Assembly (NCBI RefSeq): GCF_000744705.1
Contig: NZ_JQML01000001.1
Location: forward strand, 2,924,017-2,988,016
From: Streptacidiphilus albus JL83
GTDB lineage: Bacteria; Actinomycetota; Actinomycetes; Streptomycetales; Streptomycetaceae
DNA: 64,000 nucleotides
Reading direction: 5' to 3'
Made by a program: the position numbers and the translations under genes. The notes under the pieces were generated by a model that had not been told where the DNA came from, made no database searches, and saw only the letters and a program-made list of their open reading frames with translations. Below are positions 58,658 to 64,000 of this stretch, piece after piece; position 1 is the stretch's first letter, and the number at the start of each line of letters is the position of its first letter.

Positions 58658-60556
58658 ATGACCACCGATCTGCCCTTGCTCGACACCCACGACATCTTCG
58701 CCCCGCTCGACCCGGACGACCGGCTCTCCGCCGTCTCAGTGATCCTCAAGCTCCGCGGCGAGACCTGCGACATCGACTGCCTGTACTGCTTCGAGAAACG
58801 CAAGCAGGCCCCAGGCGGTCGACGAATCACCGCAGACCAGGTCCACTCCCTCGCCCGACTGTTCGCCGGTCGCCCCATGGCCGTCGAACTGCACGGAGGC
58901 GAACCCCTGACCGCTGGCAAGGACGAGATCGCTGCCGTCCTCGACGCGCTCGCCGCCAACCCCGACGTCGTCCGCGTCAGCATGCAGACCAACGGCCTAC
59001 TGCTCGACGACGCCTGGCTCGACCTCCTGTACGCCCACTGTCCGGGTCTGGAGATCGGGCTGTCCCTCGACGGCGATGCCCTCGGCAACAGCTGGAGGGT
59101 CGGATACGACGGCAGGCCGACCTACCCGCGAGTCGTGGAGACCCTCCAGCTCCTGGAGCGGCGCTCCCGGTCCGTCGGCATCATCTGCGCGGTCACCCCA
59201 CACGTCCTGGGCCGCGCCGCCGAGGTCATCGACCACCTCGCAGCCTTCGGTGCTGTGAGCGCGATCAGCCTCGTCCCCTGCTTCGACGCCTCGGTCAGCA
59301 CCCCGACCAGGGCCCCCGCCCGCCGCAGCCCCGCGAGCCGGCGCCAGCAAGTCGCTGCACTCGGCCCCGGTGGCCCGGCCTGGGCCATCACGCCCGACCA
59401 GTACGCCGCCTTCGTCCTGGCCGCAGCGACCCGCTGGATCGGCACCGGCCTGTTCAGAACCGTCAAGCTGGACCCCGTCGTGGCCATCATCCGTCGACTG
59501 CGCGGCCTGGAGTCGGGCTCCTGCCATTTCGACAACCTCAAGTGCGACCACGTGTTCACCCTCTACCCCGACGACCGCCTCGGCAGCTGCGACGAACTCC
59601 CTTGGCCACAGGCTCGGCTCACCTCACTCACAGCTGCCGACTCCCAACAGACCCTTCGCCGCGCACACGAAAGCTCCTCTCTACTGCGTGACGGACGCTC
59701 ACTGATCCGCACCTGCACCACCTGCGACTACCGCAGCAGCTGTGGTGGCGGATGCCTCGCCGTCCGCTTGCGCCACACACTCGCCGGCGACGACGAGGCG
59801 TACTGCCGGCACCGCATGCGCCTGATCGACGGCATCGCCGCCCTGGTCGCCCAGCCCGAACACCCTGGGGCCGCCTGGTGCACCCACCTGCACTGGAGGC
59901 CCCGGCAACCCAACGTGATGCACGGCGTCGAAGCCTTCCTCGTCCGCTGGGACGACCCCGCCGCGCCCCGTGAGCCCGCCCGACTGCACACCAGCGACCT
60001 CGGCAACATCAACACCATGGGACTGCCCGGAGTCCACGAGGCCGACGACCTCGACCCTCGCCACCCACAGTGGCACGACGGCCTCGAACCCGGCGTCCGC
60101 CCCCTGGTGCGCGCGTTCGCCGAGGGCTGGGGATTCGTCACCTACGACAGCTGCCAGGGCCACCCCGCCGCGCCCACGGCCGCGCAACGCCCCCTGTCCG
60201 TAGGCATCCTGCCGCGCGACCGCCACGAGTACGCCCACGTCGCCGCCCGGCTCTGCCGCCTCGCCGAGGACGCCGAACGGGTCCTCCCCGCCGGATACGA
60301 CCTGGAACTCGGGCGATGCCTGCTCACCAGCGGCACCACTGGGGTACAGCATCACGCGCTGGAGCTGAGACTGGTACCGGCCCTCGGCAGCGACCCGCAG
60401 ACCTACTTCGCCGGCTTGGCCGATGCGGCGGCAACCCTCGCCGACCTCACTACGGCCCCCGCCGACAGCAGTGGGCAGGCTCCCCACGGTTGTGCCTGCC
60501 CCATCCCACAGGACGCCGACCGCTCCCTCCCGGAAGAGGCAGGGACCAGCCGGTGA
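58658..60556 (+). CDS. Radical SAM/SPASM peptide-maturase-like enzyme with extra C-terminal domain
   Basis: A 632-residue iron-sulfur enzyme that would cleave S-adenosylmethionine to form a radical. The radical SAM cluster motif is Cys37-x3-Cys41-x2-Cys44 (CDIDCLYC), followed by ELHGGEPL (about residues 86-93) and IGLSLDGDALGN. A SPASM-type region binds auxiliary clusters: Cys353, Cys356, Cys362 and Cys366 in CTTCDYRSSCGGGC, plus earlier Cys near 289, 296 and 311. After it come ~240 residues with no family I know (including GWGFVTYDSCQGHPAAP). The core resembles FxsB-like peptide-modifying enzymes. GGAGGCACGCG precedes the ATG. Confidence 0.88.
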   Translation: MTTDLPLLDTHDIFAPLDPDDRLSAVSVILKLRGETCDIDCLYCFEKRKQAPGGRRITADQVHSLARLFAGRPMAVELHGGEPLTAGKDEIAAVLDALAANPDVVRVSMQTNGLLLDDAWLDLLYAHCPGLEIGLSLDGDALGNSWRVGYDGRPTYPRVVETLQLLERRSRSVGIICAVTPHVLGRAAEVIDHLAAFGAVSAISLVPCFDASVSTPTRAPARRSPASRRQQVAALGPGGPAWAITPDQYAAFVLAAATRWIGTGLFRTVKLDPVVAIIRRLRGLESGSCHFDNLKCDHVFTLYPDDRLGSCDELPWPQARLTSLTAADSQQTLRRAHESSSLLRDGRSLIRTCTTCDYRSSCGGGCLAVRLRHTLAGDDEAYCRHRMRLIDGIAALVAQPEHPGAAWCTHLHWRPRQPNVMHGVEAFLVRWDDPAAPREPARLHTSDLGNINTMGLPGVHEADDLDPRHPQWHDGLEPGVRPLVRAFAEGWGFVTYDSCQGHPAAPTAAQRPLSVGILPRDRHEYAHVAARLCRLAEDAERVLPAGYDLELGRCLLTSGTTGVQHHALELRLVPALGSDPQTYFAGLADAAATLADLTTAPADSSGQAPHGCACPIPQDADRSLPEEAGTSR

Positions 60557-61299
60557 TCCACATCGCGGAGACGCTCAGCATCCACACCGTCGAAGGGTTC
60601 CTCACCCACCCAGAGGTGCACCGGCTCAATGAACTGATGGACCTCACTCTCGAACACGACGGCCGTGACCGGTACGACGTACAGCGAAGCGGAACCATCC
60701 ACGAGATCCCGGACCTCCCCTCCGAACAGGCCCGGATCATCTACGAGCCGCTCGGCCGACTGGAGATGACCGAGCTGCCTCCCGGTGCCCAGTCCATCCT
60801 CGACACCGCCCTCGACCGCACCCGCCCCTCCATCGTGCGGGCGCTGCCATCGATCACCGGCCACCGGCCATGGATCTTCCTGGAGTACCAGGCCGGCCAG
60901 CACATCACCGCCCACGCCGACGGCATCGCCCCCGACCCGAGCGCCTGGCCCCGCCAGATAGCCGCCGCCAGCGTCACCATCCGAAGCGCTACCGACGGAA
61001 GCGGCTCCTTCTACGTGGAGACCAGCGGCAGCGATGCCCCCTGGACCCCGTCCTCGACCGACATCCCCGTCGGCTACACCGACGGCATGCGCTTCACCCA
61101 CGACGGGGCCGACTGCTCGTCCCCCTGGTTCAACGCCATGCAGCGGACCCGGTGGACGGTGCACTCCGCCCTGGGCTCGCTGGTCGTCTTCGGCAGCCAG
61201 CTCGTCCACGGCACCGAACCGGTCGGCACGGGGACGGTCCGCAAATTCCTCACCCTGCTCACTGCAGAGGAGAAGCCGCCGAGTCCCGGAAGGAGGTGA
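60553..61299 (+). CDS. 2-oxoglutarate/Fe(II)-dependent oxygenase-like protein
   Basis: A 248-residue double-stranded beta-helix protein. The iron facial triad is visible: His121 and Asp123 in HITAHADGIAPDP, and the distal His219 in SQLVHGTEPVG. The 2-oxoglutarate-binding Arg follows in TVRKFLTLL (near residue 230). Such enzymes hydroxylate, desaturate or cyclise substrates. The GTG start overlaps the radical SAM stop, so the two are produced together. Confidence 0.75.
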   Translation: MIHIAETLSIHTVEGFLTHPEVHRLNELMDLTLEHDGRDRYDVQRSGTIHEIPDLPSEQARIIYEPLGRLEMTELPPGAQSILDTALDRTRPSIVRALPSITGHRPWIFLEYQAGQHITAHADGIAPDPSAWPRQIAAASVTIRSATDGSGSFYVETSGSDAPWTPSSTDIPVGYTDGMRFTHDGADCSSPWFNAMQRTRWTVHSALGSLVVFGSQLVHGTEPVGTGTVRKFLTLLTAEEKPPSPGRR

Positions 61300-61377
61300 G
61301 GCCGGTGCCGCGCACCCGAGCCCCGCCTTCCGCACAGCCGAGCCCGCCCCCGACCATCCACAAGCGAGGAGTGATCA

Positions 61378-61539
61378 GTGGACAACAACGACCAGTTCAG
61401 CGACTTCCTCAAGGCCGTCGAGGCCCTGCACGACGACGGCCCCGTGCGCACCACCGCACACACCTCCAACTCGTCGGCCGCCGGTTGGGAAACCCGCGCC
61501 ATGACAGAGACACCGACACCCGCAACCGACACCCAGTAG
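61378..61539 (+). CDS. Candidate RiPP precursor peptide (53 residues)
   Basis: Starts at GTG 61378 with GCGAGGAGTGATCA upstream. The first part is an acidic amphipathic helix (MDNNDQFSDFLKAVEALHDD) typical of leader peptides. The rest is small-residue rich, with Thr, Ser, Asn and a single Trp (TSNSSAAGWETRAM) and a Thr/Pro tail ending DTQ. It is flanked by oxygenase and HExxH peptide-modification genes and followed by a hairpin, the usual precursor position. No FxSxx C-terminus is present. Which residues form the core, and where the leader is cut, cannot be told. Confidence 0.6.
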   Translation: MDNNDQFSDFLKAVEALHDDGPVRTTAHTSNSSAAGWETRAMTETPTPATDTQ

Positions 61540-61557
61540 TCCCCGCCGCACGACAAC

Positions 61558-61605
61558 GGAGTCCGCCTGGCCCCGGTCGAGAAGCCCCGGTGCCAGGCGG
61601 ACTCC
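61558..61605 (+). terminator. Strong hairpin behind the precursor gene
   Basis: GGAGTCCGCCTGG (61558-61570) pairs perfectly with CCAGGCGGACTCC (61593-61605) around a GC-rich loop that can pair further (CCCCGG/CCGGTG). It lies 18 bases behind the precursor stop and 18 bases before the next gene. Partial termination here would give many precursor copies relative to the downstream enzyme. Confidence 0.75.
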
Positions 61606-61623
61606 CGACAAGGAGACCACCCC

Positions 61624-62544
61624 ATGACCACTGTCCTGACCAGCGGGTCGTTCATGCTCCCCGGCCTTGAACAATGGCGGCGTGCCAGGACCGAGCAAAT
61701 CGGCGAGGTCCTCGGCACTTCCTTCAACACCGCCAACCCCTCGGGCCGGCCGATCACCCACGCCATCGCCCACCACCTCCTGGAAGGTGCCGAACAGGCC
61801 GCCCACGACCGAGACGAGGACCTCTTCGCCTGGTACCGCCGCACCGGCACCCGAGACCTGGCTTACCTCCTCGCCACAGGAGCCGCCGGTACCAGCACGC
61901 ACCTCCTCCTGAACCCGGACCACCGTGACCTGCTCCGCTCGCCGCTGTCCGAAACGGCCTACTACCTCGTCCGCCCCGACACCGCGCAGGCCGAGACCGT
62001 CGCCCGAGACCTTCTGCCTGCTGCTCTCGATTCCGCCGCCGAGCACGGCTTCGGCCCGCTGCTCGAACAACACGCTCCGGTGATCTGCCTCCTGGAGCAC
62101 CGCGACCTGGCCGACGCCCTGTTCAGCTGGAGCATCACCCGCCTCCCCGGAACCGTGTTCACCGACTACACCGACCACCATGAGATCCTCGCCCGCGACC
62201 TCATCCACGAAGCCGGCCACCACTGGCTCAACGACGCTCTCGCCCTCGCCGCAGCCGAGCTCCCGGAGGACGTCACTTTCTACTCGCCGTGGCGGCGCAC
62301 CGAGCGCCCGGTCTTCGGCTTCCTCCACGCCTGCTGGGCCTTCTCCCTGACCATGATCTACTCAGCCCGAGCCCTTGAACACAGCGGCTCTGCCGCTCGA
62401 ACTTTCCTCGCCAACTACCTGACCGAGCAACGGAGCCTGCTCATGGACGCAGTCCCCACACTCACCAAGGCGATTGGCTTCATCAAGGACGAAGCCATGC
62501 GGGGGCGCCTGGCGTCAACTGTAACGGCGGCCATGCGCTCGTGA
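61624..62544 (+). CDS. HExxH-motif peptide-modification protein (putative peptide hydroxylase)
   Basis: A 306-residue protein of the HEXXH-motif group found in RiPP clusters. The motif LIHEAGHHWLNDAL places His195-Glu196 and His199, and the family's second block FYSPWRRTERPVFGFLHACW follows about 20 residues later. The family is known from clusters of the FxSxx/FxsB type, and some members are described as 2-oxoglutarate-dependent peptide beta-hydroxylases rather than proteases. AAGGAG lies before the ATG. Last gene of the operon, separated from the precursor by the hairpin. Confidence 0.85.
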   Translation: MTTVLTSGSFMLPGLEQWRRARTEQIGEVLGTSFNTANPSGRPITHAIAHHLLEGAEQAAHDRDEDLFAWYRRTGTRDLAYLLATGAAGTSTHLLLNPDHRDLLRSPLSETAYYLVRPDTAQAETVARDLLPAALDSAAEHGFGPLLEQHAPVICLLEHRDLADALFSWSITRLPGTVFTDYTDHHEILARDLIHEAGHHWLNDALALAAAELPEDVTFYSPWRRTERPVFGFLHACWAFSLTMIYSARALEHSGSAARTFLANYLTEQRSLLMDAVPTLTKAIGFIKDEAMRGRLASTVTAAMRS

Positions 62545-62677
62545 TTTCCGCGAGGACAATTCGGGAATATGCAACTTTTGCTTGGCCCTGAGCGAGCTGC
62601 GCCACCGAGGGCAGCACCAGCCGCTTCTGGAGCCGGGGGCCCGTAGCATCCGCCGCAAAAATGGCAGGTACCGCTGA
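62545..62677. other. Gap behind the peptide cluster
   Basis: About 130 bases with lower G+C near 62560-62590 and no gene or clear terminator. It joins the cluster to mobile-element debris. Confidence 0.4.
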
Positions 62678-62968
62678 TCAGCAGGGATGCGGCCCAGCCC
62701 CATGGTCAACCTTCGAGTCCGGAGGGTTCAACAGTGGCACCTTCTCGGTGTTGCGGAGCTCCCGGTTCAGCGTGGAGCGGCTGACGCCGAGCTCGGCGGC
62801 GGCCTGCTCCCGGACCGCGCCGTACTTGATCCACTGAGCAGCCCCGCCGCTGGTGGCGTTCGGCTTGGTGCGACGTCCGGTGGGCAGGCCGCAGCCGTTC
62901 CTGGCGGTGCCCTCCGGCATGTAGACGCATTCCATCCGGACGAACATGACCAGGAAGGCGATGGCCAT
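62678..62968 (-). pseudogene. C-terminal remnant of a serine resolvase
   Basis: About 96 codons. FLVMFVRMECVYMPE resembles the end of a resolvase catalytic domain (F-A-E-M-E-R...R-E), and the C-terminal helix-turn-helix REQAAAELGVSRSTLNREL is typical. The catalytic Ser domain is missing, cut near 62970. It marks past recombination near this end of the sequenced part of the element. Confidence 0.55.
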
Positions 62969-63026
62969 GTCCGTACTGGGCTCGGGGGCAAGGCCTCGGC
63001 GTCATCGCGTTGCGTCCGGTTTGTGA

Positions 63027-63327
63027 TCATCCGAGGCCGAGGAACGTGAGGGGTCGGCAGGCGTTGCGTGTGTTGCGGCGGAGGCCGGCGGCCATGTTCT
63101 TGACGCCGCCCAGCCGCATGGCGCCGATGGCGAGATTGCGCCAGGTCGCCATCGCCCGGGGTGCATTGCCTGTCCACAGTTGGGAGGCGTCCTCAGCGAA
63201 GGTGGTGTCGCGGACGTGGTGCAGGGCCTCGATCTTCCAGTGGTCCTGGACCAGCTGTGCGCGCCGGGCGAGCGCGGCCTGCTCGGCGGTCAGGCTGGTC
63301 ACCGCGTAGGACGCCCTGCCCCTGCGG
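63027..63327 (-). pseudogene. ISAs1-family transposase, C-terminal fragment
   Basis: Reads [20 protein letters not shown], then [20 protein letters not shown] and [20 protein letters not shown]: the C-terminal third of ISAs1/H-repeat transposases with the final DDE Glu neighbourhood. Nothing upstream of ~63327 continues it, so the 5' two-thirds are lost. Confidence 0.85.
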
Positions 63328-63332
63328 GACGA

Positions 63333-63524
63333 TTACGACAATGTCCCGCGCTCAAGTAGCGTCCGGATGGCGTCTGCCTCTCGCTGCAACACGATCCGCC
63401 CGTCGCCGTCACTGTAGGCCAGGAGCGCACTGCCCGTGTCCAGGCCGGCCTCGGCCAGCAGTCCGAGCGGAAGAGCAACCCTTCCGTCATGCTCGATGGT
63501 CAGTTCAGCAGGTTCACGGATCAC
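63333..63524 (-). CDS. AbrB/SpoVT-like swapped-hairpin protein
   Basis: A 63-residue protein. The AbrB-type beta pattern is clear: LTIEHDGRVALPLGLLAEAG, then SALLAYSDGDGRIVLQRE. Proteins like this are antitoxins or transition regulators. No toxin gene (MazF or VapC type) is seen downstream, where the ISAs1 fragment begins, so its partner may have been lost. GTG 63524 starts close behind a possible -10 (CATACT), so the transcript might be nearly leaderless. Confidence 0.7.
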   Translation of the reverse strand: MIREPAELTIEHDGRVALPLGLLAEAGLDTGSALLAYSDGDGRIVLQREADAIRTLLERGTLS

Positions 63525-63667
63525 GGAAGAAGTATGGCAGCAGCGGCGAGGCATGGATGTTGCGAGGATCGTCGAGCCCGAAATGGCGCATCATCCCGGA
63601 GCCGGCTGCAGGAGGTTGAACAGACTCGGTGCCCTTTTGGGGAGCGGAACCGATGGAGAATGGAAGG

Positions 63668-64000
63668 ATGTCGCCGAGTGCATCGTCCCCTGCTGTCTCC
63701 CGCCGCATGAGTCGACAGGCATCCCGTGATACGGAGCAGGAGCTCGCGGTCCGGCGCCGCCTTCACCGGGCCGGACTGCGGTATCGGGTCAATACTCCTG
63801 TTCCAGGCATACCTCGCAGGACGATCGATATCGCTTTCGGTCGCTTGAAGATCGCCGTGTTCCTCGATGGCTGCTTCTGGCACGGCTGCCCGCAGCACGC
63901 CACCAGCCCCAAGGCCAACGCCGAATGGTGGCGCAGCAAGCTCGACCGGAACATGGCCCGAGACCGGGAGACCTCGGAGCATCTCATCGGGGTGGGGTGG
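63668..64000 (+). CDS. vsr: Very-short-patch-repair (Vsr) endonuclease, N-terminal part
   Basis: 111 codons in the window, continuing to the right. MSRQASRDTEQELAVRRRLH, GLRYRVNTPVPGIPRRTIDI and AVFLDGCFWHGCPQHATSPK match Vsr. The catalytic Asp of TIDIAF and the zinc/His area CFWHGC are both present. Vsr nicks at T:G mismatches arising from deaminated 5-methylcytosine and normally accompanies a C5 methyltransferase. The C5 enzyme at 6525-7646 is 56 kb away, so another methyltransferase probably lies just outside. Start at ATG 63668; ATG 63707 is an alternative. Confidence 0.9.
   Translation, partial: MSPSASSPAVSRRMSRQASRDTEQELAVRRRLHRAGLRYRVNTPVPGIPRRTIDIAFGRLKIAVFLDGCFWHGCPQHATSPKANAEWWRSKLDRNMARDRETSEHLIGVGW

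Noticed and set aside
61378..61539. FxSxx-COOH precursor
   Set aside because: The HExxH and radical SAM neighbours suggested it, but the C-terminus is DTQ with no Phe-x-Ser.
62711..62720. TTCGAGTCC matching the T-loop of tRNA-Arg, as a possible second attachment site
   Set aside because: Only nine bases match, inside the resolvase remnant; no neighbouring tRNA-like sequence. Chance similarity is more likely.

Overview
The very high G+C content, GTG/TTG starts, chains of overlapping start and stop codons and the gene families point to Streptomyces or a close relative such as Kitasatospora. The first ~4.3 kb looks like conserved chromosome: a MerR-type regulator cut by the window edge, a conserved hypothetical gene, an acyl-CoA thioesterase, the ABC-F factor EttA, a single-stranded DNA-binding protein and a tRNA-Arg(TCT).

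From the tRNA onward the window looks like a large integrated element, with no convincing right end inside the window. Its left edge is a large serine recombinase whose reading frame ends inside the tRNA, antisense to it. Next come a DNA-methylation operon (C5-cytosine and N4/N6 methyltransferases plus a methyltransferase-like protein), a sigma-like regulator, and a rightward operon at 11.6-22.3 kb encoding a type IV secretion-like conjugation machine. That operon holds a VirB2-like subunit, a TrbL/VirB6-like membrane protein, a PrgI-like protein, VirB4, VirD4, a replication-relaxation protein, a wall hydrolase (SLT + NlpC/P60) and a winged-helix protein.

At 23.1-32.9 kb is a mobile-DNA nest. 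A group II intron is split by an IS1634-family element inserted between its 5' ribozyme half and its reverse transcriptase gene. An IS21-family element lies beside it, followed by an IS110-family element whose transposase 5' end carries an IS3-family insertion. A block of small plasmid-type genes (32.9-35.1 kb) and a palindrome- and repeat-rich non-coding stretch (35.1-36.0 kb) follow.

A leftward operon (47.3 to 36.0 kb) encodes a complete Tad/Flp pilus system (lipoprotein, CpaB, TadZ, TadA, TadB, TadC, Flp, two TadE, TadG). It ends in an unusual membrane protein that joins a LysM domain to a SARP-like winged-helix/BTAD module. Two RsbW-type ATPase genes and a nucleotidyltransferase gene lie beyond it.

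The most interesting region is 50.0-62.5 kb. A zinc-ribbon/HTH regulator is divergent from a tightly coupled operon: hypothetical protein, thymidylate-kinase-like P-loop kinase, PEP-mutase/isocitrate-lyase-like enzyme, degenerate Nudix protein, TylF-like methyltransferase, D-2-hydroxyacid dehydrogenase-like protein, nucleotidyltransferase, radical SAM/SPASM enzyme with a large extra C-terminal domain, 2OG-Fe(II) oxygenase-like protein, a 53-residue peptide, a hairpin, and an HExxH-motif peptide-modification protein. I read this as a candidate ribosomally synthesised, post-translationally modified peptide (RiPP) cluster with an unusual enzyme set. The last 1.4 kb holds a decayed resolvase, an ISAs1 fragment, an AbrB-like protein and the start of a Vsr endonuclease.
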